Assembly (NCBI GenBank): GCA_045640165.1
Contig: JAZUEK010000064.1
Span: 1-12,179 of the forward strand
Direction: 5' to 3'
From: RGIG426 sp045640165
Lineage (GTDB): Bacteria; Bacillota; Clostridia; Oscillospirales; Acutalibacteraceae
DNA length: 12,179 nt
Part shown: one piece after another, positions 1 to 6,931 of the stretch
How the letters are laid out: each line of letters begins with the position of its first letter
Position numbering within the stretch: the first letter of the stretch is position 1
The notes under the pieces: generated by a model
Seen by the model: only the letters and a program-made list of their open reading frames with translations
What the model was told of the DNA's origin: nothing
The model's database searches: none
Position numbers and translations under genes: made by a program

Positions 1-4
1 AGCG

Positions 5-113
5 CCTTAAAACACAGATTTTGGATGGAGAACGCGAAAAACCGCCTCGACTATACTGGCGTATAGCGAGGCGGTTTGACAATGTTCTGCGCCAAAATCT
101 CGTGTTTTTAAGG
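5..113. repeat. Large imperfect foldback (about 110-nt palindromic element)
   Basis: The whole stretch can fold on itself. The outer arms (5-24 and 92-113, starting CCTTAAAACAC on the left) match apart from two single-base insertions. A short AGAAC/GTTCT pairing (29-33 with 84-88) lies inside a bubble. The inner stem AAACCGCCTCG (39-49) pairs perfectly with 67-77 and continues as CTATAC/GTATAG (51-56 with 61-66) around a TGGC loop, with one bulged A. A separate perfect palindrome AAGGAAT-ac-ATTCCTT (111-126) abuts it. No convincing protein is encoded. It could be a miniature palindromic repeat, the 3' end of a structured RNA, or a degraded MITE; copy number in the genome would decide. The pairing is seen directly; the identity is unknown. 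Confidence 0.7.
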
Positions 114-130
114 AATACATTCCTTACGAA

Positions 131-160
131 CTCCCGGCCAATACCGAGTGGTCTTTTTTT
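131..160 (+). terminator. Weak rightward rho-independent terminator-like hairpin
   Basis: ACTCccGG (130-137) pairs with CCGAGT (144-149) with a two-base bulge, and a run of seven T follows at 154-160. The stem is short, but the T-run is on the + strand only, so it would end a transcript coming from the left, possibly one containing the foldback at 5-113. No equally good T-run is seen for the leftward permease gene that ends at 175. Confidence 0.4.
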
Positions 161-174
161 ATGTGGTTTTCACT

Positions 175-1284
175 TTACCGAAACCAAAGCGCGGCGGCGA
201 CGGTCATCACGACGAGAAACACGGCGTTGACCGCGGCAAAGAGGAGCAGATATTTCTTTTTGCCTTTCGGGTCGAAAATGGCGTATTCGCTGTAGGTGAT
301 AAGGCTTGCGAGCGAGGCGATGAGCGTTCCCGTGCCGCCGATATTGACGCCGAGCAGAAGTTCTTTGTAGTTGTCCGTAAACTGCGACAAAAGAATCGCC
401 GAGGGGACGTTGCTGATGACCTGGCAGGAGAGGATGGAGACGAGCAACGTGCTTTTTTGGAGCAGTGTGGCAAAGAAGTCGTTGACGGCAGGTACGCGAG
501 CGAGGTTGCCGGCAAAGAGGAAGAAGAACGTAAAGGTGAGAAGCAGGGCGTAATCGACCTCTTTAAGCGCCTTTTTGTCCGCGAAAAACAGAATGAGCGG
601 AATGGCAACCAGTCCGATATAGTAGGGAATGACACGAAACACAATAAGCAGCGAAAACGCGAACAGCGCGAGATAGAGTGCGGTGCGCGGCTTGTCGAGC
701 GATTTATGGAACTTGTCTTTAATCGACAAGGGGGATTTCGGAAGAAAGAAGCACGCGACGGTGAGCATTGCGACCGCGAGCAAAAACGGCGGTAACATAA
801 TGCGCGTAAATTCGCCGGTGGGGATATGGAAAAAGGAGTAGAGATAGAGGTTTTGAGGGTTGCCAAAGGGCGTAAGCATACCGCCGAGATTGGCAGACAC
901 GTTTTGCAGAATGAACACGTACGCCATATAGCGTTTGTTGTCGGTGGAGGTGAGCGCAAAGTAGCCGAGCGGCAAAAAGGTGATAAGCGCCATATCGTTC
1001 GCAATCAGCATCGAGCCGATAAACGTGATATACACGAGCGCGAGCGCGAGTGTGCGCAGGTTGCCGGTCAGCATCACGATGCGACGGGCGAGAATGGTGA
1101 AAAAGTGGATGTGGCGTAAGGCGCAGATGACCGCAAGTGTTAAAAAGAGGCAGGTGAGTGTGCGCAGGTCAAAATACCCGAGATACGCGCGGTCGGGCGG
1201 CACGAGAAAGCAGGTGACAACCGCCGCGACAATGGCGACACATAAGACAATATGGTCTTTTAGATAGCGATAAACGCCTTTCAC
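175..1284 (-). CDS. SLC13/ArsB-NhaD superfamily permease (citrate-transporter-like)
   Basis: A polytopic inner-membrane protein of about 369 residues with roughly ten hydrophobic segments, placed in the ion-transporter superfamily of divalent anion/Na+ symporters, ArsB and NhaD. Conserved blocks visible are NDMALITFLP (96-105), ANLGGMLTPFGNPQNL (131-146), SNVPSAILLS (291-300) and GVNIGGTGTLIASLASL (312-328). The two internally related Asn/Pro-Gly loops are typical of the inverted-repeat clamshell fold of this superfamily. Substrate cannot be read from sequence; di/tricarboxylate, sulfate or metal oxyanion are all possible. The start chosen is GTG at 1284 because GAGGTG lies six bases upstream. 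An in-frame TTG at 1320 would add 12 residues but sits against the comM terminator and has no visible ribosome binding site. No separate promoter is evident in the 30-odd bases between that terminator and the start. Confidence 0.85.
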   Translation of the reverse strand: MKGVYRYLKDHIVLCVAIVAAVVTCFLVPPDRAYLGYFDLRTLTCLFLTLAVICALRHIHFFTILARRIVMLTGNLRTLALALVYITFIGSMLIANDMALITFLPLGYFALTSTDNKRYMAYVFILQNVSANLGGMLTPFGNPQNLYLYSFFHIPTGEFTRIMLPPFLLAVAMLTVACFFLPKSPLSIKDKFHKSLDKPRTALYLALFAFSLLIVFRVIPYYIGLVAIPLILFFADKKALKEVDYALLLTFTFFFLFAGNLARVPAVNDFFATLLQKSTLLVSILSCQVISNVPSAILLSQFTDNYKELLLGVNIGGTGTLIASLASLITYSEYAIFDPKGKKKYLLLFAAVNAVFLVVMTVAAALWFR

Positions 1285-1296
1285 GGCTTTCACCTC
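1285..1296 (-). promoter_or_regulatory. Ribosome binding site deciding the permease start
   Basis: On the minus strand GAGGTG (1296-1291) is followed by the six-base spacer AAAGCC and then GTG at 1284. This is near-ideal spacing and rules against the longer reading from TTG at 1320. Confidence 0.75.
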
Positions 1297-1316
1297 GTTT
1301 TTTGCGATTTTTTGCG

Positions 1317-1344
1317 GCAAAAAGCGCGCCTTTGGGCGCGCTTT
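1317..1344 (-). terminator. Rho-independent terminator after comM
   Basis: A perfect 10-bp stem, AAAGCGCGCC (1321-1330) with GGCGCGCTTT (1335-1344) and loop TTTG, lies 20 bases beyond the comM stop codon. On the minus strand the hairpin ends in five T, three of them within the stem. The tract is short, so termination may be partial, which matters because the permease gene starts about 33 bases further on. Confidence 0.75.
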
Positions 1345-1364
1345 GGTGTTTATTGGAAAAATGG

Positions 1365-2897
1365 TTATCCGCGCTCTTGCCAGTATTTGCGGTCAAGACT
1401 GCGGTACTGGATGGCCTCGGCGATATGCGGCACGTCGATGACGTCCGCCGCATCGAGATCGGCGACGGTACGCGCGACTTTGACGATGCGGTCATAGGCG
1501 CGAGCGGACAGCCCCATCCGGTCGAATGCGTTTTGCAGCAGGGTTTTGGCGGCGTCGGTCATCGGGCACCATTCTTGCAGTTTTCCGGCAGGAATGGTGG
1601 CGTTGGAGATGATGCCGGTGCCGGCGAAGCGTTTGTTTTGGATATCGCGCGCGGCGTTGACACGGGCGCGGATGGACGCGCTCGATTCAGAGGCGGATTT
1701 CGAGGTCAGTTGTTCGAATTCCACCGGCGGCACCTCGATATGCAAATCCACGCGGTCGAGGAGCGGTCCGGAAATACGCGAGAGGTAATGCTGTGCCGCC
1801 GACGGCGAGCAGGTGCATTGGCGCGTGGGATGGCCGTAAAAGCCGCAGGGGCAGGGGTTCATCGCTGCGACGAGCATAAACGAGCAGGGGTAGGAGAGGG
1901 TCGCGCTGACGCGAGAGATGGTCACGCGGTGGTCTTCGAGCGGCTGGCGCAGGCTCTCCATCGCGGTACGGGAGAATTCGGGCAGTTCATCCAAAAACAG
2001 CACACCGTGGTGGGCAAGCGATACCTCGCCCGGTTTCGGGGTGGTGCCGCCGCCGGCGAGACCGGCCACCGAAATGGTGTGGTGGGGCGAGCGAAACGGG
2101 CGCACGGTCAAAAGACCGGCATCCTTGGGCAGTTCGCCGGCGATAGAGTGAATTTTAGTTGCTTCCAGCGCCTCGGCCGGCGTCATATCCGGCAAAATCG
2201 AGGGCAGGCGTTTCGCAAGCATACTTTTGCCCGAGCCGGGAGGGCCGATGAGCAGAATGTTGTGTCCGCCTGCGGCGGCAACTTCCATTGCCCGACGTGC
2301 AGCGGCTTGGCCTTTGACGTCCGCGAAATCGGGGACGTGTTCGTCCGTTCCGGCGTGGTAATCCGCGGCGGAAACAGGCTCGATGCGGTCGCCGCCCTGC
2401 AAATGCAAGAGCAGTTCGGTGACGGTTTTGACGGGGTAAACGGCAATACCGTCCACCACCGCGCCCTCGGCCGCGTTGTCGGCAGGGATGAACACGTGCT
2501 GTATGCCGTTATCTCTGGCGGCAATGACCATCGGGAGTACACCGGCGACGGGGCGCACCTCGCCGTCAAGCGACAATTCGCCGATAAAGGCGCAGTCGGA
2601 AAGGTCTGCGCGCAGTTGGTCGGATACTTTAAGAAGCGCGAGAAGCAGCGGTAGGTCGTAGACCGAGCCTTCTTTGCGGATGTCCGCCGGGGCTAAGTTG
2701 ATGGTGATGCGCGAGACGGGATAGGTGAAGCCGCCGTTTTTGAGCGCCGCGCGCACACGGCCGCGCGATTCGCGCACCGCCGCGCCGGGAAGACCCACCA
2801 CGTCAAAGCCGGGCAGTCCCTGGGACAAATCGGCTTCCACTTTGACCATAAAGCCGTCGATGCCCGAAAGCCCCATACTGTTGAGCGAAGAAAACAT
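1365..2897 (-). CDS. comM: YifB/ComM family Mg-chelatase-like AAA+ ATPase
   Basis: A full-length 510-residue member of the YifB/ComM family, cytoplasmic AAA+ ATPases related to magnesium chelatase subunit I. In naturally competent bacteria ComM acts as a helicase that promotes branch migration during transformation; in most Clostridia its role is less clear. The N-terminal Lon-S5-like domain (about 1-165) carries the family opening with VGLPGAAVRESRGRVRAA (34-51). The AAA+ core has Walker A GPPGSGKS (218-225), Walker B GVLFLDE (298-304) and the sensor-region MNPCPCG (346-352), followed by C361 and C363, which complete the Cys cluster. The C-terminal lid domain contains LSARAYDRIVKVARTVADL (463-481). 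AGAGGG seven bases before ATG at 2897 supports the start. The gene begins 14 bases after the small Cys-rich gene and is the last gene before the terminator at 1317-1344. Confidence 0.95.
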   Translation of the reverse strand: MFSSLNSMGLSGIDGFMVKVEADLSQGLPGFDVVGLPGAAVRESRGRVRAALKNGGFTYPVSRITINLAPADIRKEGSVYDLPLLLALLKVSDQLRADLSDCAFIGELSLDGEVRPVAGVLPMVIAARDNGIQHVFIPADNAAEGAVVDGIAVYPVKTVTELLLHLQGGDRIEPVSAADYHAGTDEHVPDFADVKGQAAARRAMEVAAAGGHNILLIGPPGSGKSMLAKRLPSILPDMTPAEALEATKIHSIAGELPKDAGLLTVRPFRSPHHTISVAGLAGGGTTPKPGEVSLAHHGVLFLDELPEFSRTAMESLRQPLEDHRVTISRVSATLSYPCSFMLVAAMNPCPCGFYGHPTRQCTCSPSAAQHYLSRISGPLLDRVDLHIEVPPVEFEQLTSKSASESSASIRARVNAARDIQNKRFAGTGIISNATIPAGKLQEWCPMTDAAKTLLQNAFDRMGLSARAYDRIVKVARTVADLDAADVIDVPHIAEAIQYRSLDRKYWQERG

Positions 2898-2911
2898 AGA
2901 AAAACCCTCTT

Positions 2912-3073
2912 TTACTCGTCTTTTTCCTTTTCATCCAAATGACAGCCGCCACCGCAACGACTGCAATCGCCGCAGCAGCCTTTGCCTTGTTTCTTTTGGC
3001 GCACCGTAACAACGATGCCGCACACGGCCGCGCCGATGGCGACGACTAAAATAACAACGTCCAACGGGCTCAT
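2912..3073 (-). CDS. Small Cys-rich single-TM protein, FeoB-associated-like
   Basis: A 53-residue protein starting MSPLDVVILVVAIGAAVCG. One N-terminal membrane helix (about 5-23) is followed by a basic stretch (RQKKQGK, 25-31), then a Cys cluster CCGDCSRCGGGCH (33-45) and an acidic Lys/Glu tail. This layout matches the FeoB-associated Cys-rich membrane proteins of Firmicutes, which normally sit beside feoB and may bind metal, though their function is not established. Here the neighbour is a Ca2+-type P-ATPase: the ATG overlaps the ATPase stop as ATGA (3073-3070), and GGAG lies seven bases upstream, so translation is probably coupled. The five Cys and one His could bind a soft metal or an Fe-S cluster on the cytoplasmic side; this is inference. 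A function supporting the ATPase is possible but unproven. No feoA or feoB is present in the window. Confidence 0.8.
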   Translation of the reverse strand: MSPLDVVILVVAIGAAVCGIVVTVRQKKQGKGCCGDCSRCGGGCHLDEKEKDE

Positions 3074-5724
3074 TGGTTTTCTCCTTTACGGGCCGCGTTT
3101 TTCAGGAGGTCTACAAGATACACAGCGCCTTTGAACAGTTCCATCACCACGAACGGCACGAGGGACAAAATGCCTACCGTCAGCCACTCGTCGCCGGTCA
3201 TGGCCACAACGCCGAACACTTTTTGAAGCGGAGTAATCAGCAAGGTCGCCACCATCAAACCGCCGGACACGAGAAGTGCCAACAGCATCGACGGGTTCGT
3301 GTGCAGATGCACGCGGAAGAGCGACAGATTGGAACGGGAGTTGAGCGCGTGAACCAGTTGCGAGAACGCGAGCACCGCGAACGCCATCGTACCGGCGAGT
3401 TCGGGGCTTGTTTTAAGACCCGAGAAATACGCCGCGAGGGTGAGCACGGCAATCATCGCCCCTTGCCATATCGCGTTGACGGCGAGACCGTGGGCGAAAA
3501 TACTCTCAGTTTTCGGGCGCGGTTTTTTGGTCATCACGGCTTTGTCCGTGGGCTCTAACCCAAGGGCAAGCGCCGGCAGGCTGTCGGTGATAAGGTTGAC
3601 CCACAGCAGTTGAACGGGAAGCAGGGGAGAGACCTTCCAAAACAGCATGGCAAAGAACACGCACAAGATTTCACCCAAGTTGCACGAAAGCAGGAACTGT
3701 ACGGATTTTTTGATGTTGTTGTAAATGCCGCGACCGCGCTCGACGGCGGTGACGATGGTGGCAAAGTTGTCGTCGGTCAGCACCACGTCGGCGGCGTTTT
3801 TGGCAACGTCTGTGCCGGTAATGCCCATAGCACAGCCGATATCGGCGGCGGAGAGCGCCGGCGCGTCGTTGACGCCGTCGCCGGTCATCGAGACGATTTC
3901 GCCGGCTTTTTGCCATGCCTTGACAATGCGGATTTTATCGGTGGGCGACACGCGCGCATAGACGCTGACGTTGCGGATGTTGTCGAACAATTCGTCGTCG
4001 CTCATAGCGCTGAGTTGTTCGCCGGTCATCGCCTCGCTCTCGTCTTCCAAAATGCCGAGCGCTTTGCCGATGGCGGTGGCGGTGACAACGTGGTCGCCGG
4101 TAATCATCACGGTGCGGATACCGGCTTTTTTACACTCTTTAATGGCGGCAACCGCTTCGGGACGCGGCGGATCAATCATACCGAGAAGACCGCCGAAGGT
4201 GAGTCCCGACTCGATTTCGTCCGGATCGAGGTGGACGGGCAGGTCGCCGTCTACGAATTTATAGCCGACCGCGAGCACGCGAAGCGCCTCTTTGCCGAAA
4301 CTGCGGTTGACTTTCAGCACCTCTTCGACGTCTACGTTGACGCAACGGGAGAGAAGCACATCCGGCGCGCCTTTAACGATGACCATTTTTTTGCCGTCAA
4401 TCAGGTGGATGGAGGTCATCAGTTTGCGGTCGGAATCAAACGGAATCTCGCCTACGCGAGGATACTCGTTCATTAAGGTGTTTTTATCCAGTTTGTGTTT
4501 GAGCGCATACGAGAGAATGGCTGTTTCGGTGGGGTCGCCGACGGCAACTTCGTTGCCGTCAATCATGGTGACGTTGCCGTCGGTGCAAAGAGCGGCCATC
4601 TGAAGAAGCGACGTGACCGCTTTCGAGGGCAGGTCGTCGAGATACAGCGCTTTGCCGTCCACGTAAACGCGTGTGAGGGTCATTTTGTTTTGGGTGAGTG
4701 TGCCGGTTTTATCGGTGCAGATGACCGAGGCGCAGCCGAGCGTCTCGACCGCAGGCAGGCGGCGGACGATGGCGTTTTTGTCCGCCATACGCTGTACGCC
4801 GAGCGCGAGTACAACCGTGACGACCGCCGGAAGTCCTTCCGGAATGGCGGCGACGGCAAGCGAGACCGCGGTCATAAACATATCGAGCCAGTTGAGCTTG
4901 TCAAGCAGACCGATGACGAAGATAACCGCGCAGATGCAAAGCGCGAGTATGCCGAGCTTTTTGCCCAGTTCTTCCAACTTATGCTGAAGCGGCGTGAGGG
5001 ATTTCTTTTCGCTCTCCAGCATAGTGGCGATTTTGCCGATTTCGGTCTGCATCGCGGTATCCACCACCACGGCGGTAGCGGTGCCGTTGGTGACGATACA
5101 GCCGGAATAGGCCATATTGGCGCGGTCGCCGATAGGGGCGATAGCTTCGATGTCCGCGGCGGCATCTTTTTCGGCGGCGACGCATTCGCCGGTCAGCATC
5201 GATTCGTCGCACTTAAACAGCGCGGTATGCAGTAAGCGGCAGTCGGCAGGGACTAAGTCGCCTGCTTCCAAAAACACGATGTCGCCGGGCACCAAATCGG
5301 TGGCTTCCACCACTTGACGCAAGCCGTCGCGCTGTACCTTTGCCGACGGTGCGGAAAGGCTTTTAAGCGCCGCTAACGCCGCTTCGGCGCGGCTTTCCTG
5401 AATAACGCCGATAAAGGCGTTGACAAGCACGATGAGCACGATGGCGATGGGATCAATCCAGTCGGCATCTTCCAAGTTTCCTTGGCTGATGTGATAGAGG
5501 TTGATAGCGATCGACAAAATCGCCGCCAAAATGAGGATGAGAATCATCGCACTCTTCAGTTGGTCGAGAAAACGCTTCCAAAACGAGCGCGGCGGACGCT
5601 CCTGCAACACGTTTTTGCCGAATTTCTTTTGGGCGGATTCCACTTGTGCAGAGGAGAGACCGGTTTCCCGTGTGACGGAAAACTCGTTTAACACCTCGTC
5701 GCTGTGCTCTGCGTGCCAAATCAT
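3070..5724 (-). CDS. Calcium-translocating P-type ATPase (PacL/YloB-like, type IIA)
   Basis: An 884-residue P2A-type cation pump, full length for the bacterial PacL/LMCA group, that exports Ca2+ across the cytoplasmic membrane using ATP. In order: the N-terminal cation-ATPase domain; M1/M2 (about 57-110); the actuator with TGEC (178-181) where most members have TGES; M4 with PEGLP (295-299); the phosphorylation site DKTGTLTQNKM with Asp338; nucleotide-binding KGAP (451-454); hinge TGDGVND (614-620); M5 with N682 and E685; M6 with N710 and D714; then four C-terminal helices. E296, N710 and D714 match the Ca2+ site of SERCA-type pumps and support calcium over heavy metals or Na+/K+. Mn2+ is a possible second substrate. 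AAGGAG precedes ATG at 5724 by eight bases. The gene lies 29 bases downstream of mnmA and overlaps the small Cys-rich gene by four bases. Confidence 0.95.
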   Translation of the reverse strand: MIWHAEHSDEVLNEFSVTRETGLSSAQVESAQKKFGKNVLQERPPRSFWKRFLDQLKSAMILILILAAILSIAINLYHISQGNLEDADWIDPIAIVLIVLVNAFIGVIQESRAEAALAALKSLSAPSAKVQRDGLRQVVEATDLVPGDIVFLEAGDLVPADCRLLHTALFKCDESMLTGECVAAEKDAAADIEAIAPIGDRANMAYSGCIVTNGTATAVVVDTAMQTEIGKIATMLESEKKSLTPLQHKLEELGKKLGILALCICAVIFVIGLLDKLNWLDMFMTAVSLAVAAIPEGLPAVVTVVLALGVQRMADKNAIVRRLPAVETLGCASVICTDKTGTLTQNKMTLTRVYVDGKALYLDDLPSKAVTSLLQMAALCTDGNVTMIDGNEVAVGDPTETAILSYALKHKLDKNTLMNEYPRVGEIPFDSDRKLMTSIHLIDGKKMVIVKGAPDVLLSRCVNVDVEEVLKVNRSFGKEALRVLAVGYKFVDGDLPVHLDPDEIESGLTFGGLLGMIDPPRPEAVAAIKECKKAGIRTVMITGDHVVTATAIGKALGILEDESEAMTGEQLSAMSDDELFDNIRNVSVYARVSPTDKIRIVKAWQKAGEIVSMTGDGVNDAPALSAADIGCAMGITGTDVAKNAADVVLTDDNFATIVTAVERGRGIYNNIKKSVQFLLSCNLGEILCVFFAMLFWKVSPLLPVQLLWVNLITDSLPALALGLEPTDKAVMTKKPRPKTESIFAHGLAVNAIWQGAMIAVLTLAAYFSGLKTSPELAGTMAFAVLAFSQLVHALNSRSNLSLFRVHLHTNPSMLLALLVSGGLMVATLLITPLQKVFGVVAMTGDEWLTVGILSLVPFVVMELFKGAVYLVDLLKNAARKGENQ

Positions 5725-5753
5725 AAGAACAACTCCTTTTTCGGGATGATAGT

Positions 5754-6800
5754 TTACGGTATTTTGTCAATCGTACCGCCGCCGAGCACTTCGTCGCCGT
5801 GGTAGAACACGACGGCTTGGCCGGGGGTCAGTGCGCGTTGCGGCGCGGTAAATTCCACCATGGCGGTGTTGCCGTTCGGAGTGACGGTGACGGCGGCTTC
5901 TTTTTGGGAATAGCGCGCTTTGGCGGTGATGCCGTCGGGGAGCGTCGTCGGGTCGCAAAACCAGTTCATATCGGCGGCAATGAGGCTGGACGAGAACAAT
6001 TCCGGCTCGTCGCCGAGAGTGACGTTGCCGGAGTTCGGGTCTTTTCCGAGCACGAACATCGGTTTTCCAAAGCCCATACCGAGCCCTTTGCGTTGGCCGA
6101 TGGTGAAGCGAATACAGCCGTCGTGCTTTCCGATGACGTTGCCGTTTGCATCCACAAAGTTGCCGGCAGGGCAACGGATACCGCGCTCTTCTTTGAGATA
6201 GCGTGCGTAGTCGCCGTCGGGGATGAAACAGATATCCTGACTCTCTTTCGAGGCGGCGCTGACGAAACCGTGTTCTTCGGCAAGCGCGCGCACGGTGGGT
6301 TTGTCCAACTCGCCGAGAGGAAAGAGAACGTCTTTGAAAATATATCGCGGCACGGAGCACAGCACGTAAGACTGGTCTTTTTTCGGGTCTTTGCCGCGAA
6401 ACAGATGGGGCTGACCGTCTTCACCGACGTTTTTCACCTGCGCGTAGTGGCCGGTGGCGAGACAATCAAAACCGTTCACCATGGCATAGTCGTAAAGCGC
6501 GCCGAATTTGACCGCGCGGTTACAGAGAATGCAGGGGTTCGGCGTGCGCCCTGCGACATAGGTTTCGGTAAACGGGTGAATGACGTTTTTTTCGAAATAG
6601 TCGCACAAATCGAGGGCGATGTGGGGAATACCGAGCGTTTCGGCGGCTTGTCTCGCATCCGCAACGGCTTTGTCGGCGGCTTCGGTGGGAAGCAATTTGA
6701 GGGTTACGCCGGTGACGTCGTAGCCCTGTTTTTTGAGCAAAAGCGTTGCCACGGCACTGTCTACGCCGCCACTCATAGCGACCAAAACGCGTTTCGCCAC
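5754..6800 (-). CDS. mnmA: tRNA-specific 2-thiouridylase MnmA
   Basis: A 348-residue cytoplasmic enzyme that thiolates U34 at the wobble position of tRNA-Lys, -Glu and -Gln, using ATP and sulfur from a cysteine desulfurase relay. The N-terminal PP-loop is MSGGVDSAV (9-17). The catalytic cysteine pair is C93 in NPCILCNRAVKFG and C191 in SKESQDICFIPDG, equivalent to Cys102 and Cys199 of the E. coli enzyme. GHYAQV (117-122) and FTIGQRKGLG (232-241) are further family blocks, and a C-terminal beta-barrel (about 270-348) completes the normal length. The GTG at 6800 is chosen as start because AAGGGGG lies eight bases upstream. An in-frame GTG at 6845 overlaps the promoter -10 region and would not be on the transcript. 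First gene of the leftward run, with its own promoter at 6836-6864. Confidence 0.95.
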   Translation of the reverse strand: MAKRVLVAMSGGVDSAVATLLLKKQGYDVTGVTLKLLPTEAADKAVADARQAAETLGIPHIALDLCDYFEKNVIHPFTETYVAGRTPNPCILCNRAVKFGALYDYAMVNGFDCLATGHYAQVKNVGEDGQPHLFRGKDPKKDQSYVLCSVPRYIFKDVLFPLGELDKPTVRALAEEHGFVSAASKESQDICFIPDGDYARYLKEERGIRCPAGNFVDANGNVIGKHDGCIRFTIGQRKGLGMGFGKPMFVLGKDPNSGNVTLGDEPELFSSSLIAADMNWFCDPTTLPDGITAKARYSQKEAAVTVTPNGNTAMVEFTAPQRALTPGQAVVFYHGDEVLGGGTIDKIP

Positions 6801-6835
6801 CGCCCATTCCCCCTTATAACACTTTAATCCTAATA

Positions 6836-6864
6836 AGTATACCACGAAAGTTCCGAAAACGCAA
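6836..6864 (-). promoter_or_regulatory. Sigma-A promoter with extended -10 for mnmA
   Basis: On the minus strand TTGCGT (6864-6859) is separated by 17 bases from TATACT (6841-6836). TGG immediately precedes the -10, giving an extended -10 element that may compensate for the weak -35. The predicted transcript start near 6829 leaves a leader of about 28 bases before the mnmA ribosome binding site and GTG. Confidence 0.7.
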
Positions 6865-6873
6865 CAAAAAACC

Positions 6874-6902
6874 TTGATAATCGCGACAAAAAATGCTATA
6901 CT
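6874..6902 (+). promoter_or_regulatory. Sigma-A promoter with extended -10 for the flavoprotein operon
   Basis: TTGATA (6874-6879), a 17-base spacer and TATACT (6897-6902) preceded by TGC make a strong sigma-A consensus promoter with an extended -10. Its -35 box lies nine bases from the -35 of the divergent mnmA promoter. The predicted leader is about 23 bases and contains the AAGGAGG binding site. Confidence 0.8.
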
Positions 6903-6931
6903 GGAAAGCGTGAGAAAAGGAGGTGTCCGCG

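Noticed and set aside
1285..1320. TTG start at 1320 for the permease
   Set aside because: It abuts the comM terminator and lacks a binding site, whereas GTG at 1284 has GAGGTG at ideal spacing.
1302..2654. Long open frame of 450 codons on the + strand opposite comM
   Set aside because: It is antisense to a complete, motif-bearing comM gene. Its translation is rich in Arg/Gly/His with no recognisable domain, as expected from the complement of GC-rich coding sequence.
3610..5235. Open frames of 288 and 246 codons on the + strand opposite the ATPase
   Set aside because: Antisense shadows of the P-type ATPase; no ribosome binding sites or family motifs.
5799..6827. 342-codon + strand frame opposite mnmA
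   Set aside because: Mirror of the mnmA reading frame in GC-rich DNA; low-complexity composition with no plausible start signal.
6801..6845. Upstream GTG start at 6845 for mnmA
   Set aside because: It overlaps the extended -10 of the mnmA promoter, so it would not be on the transcript; the added 15 residues precede the conserved N-terminus of the family.
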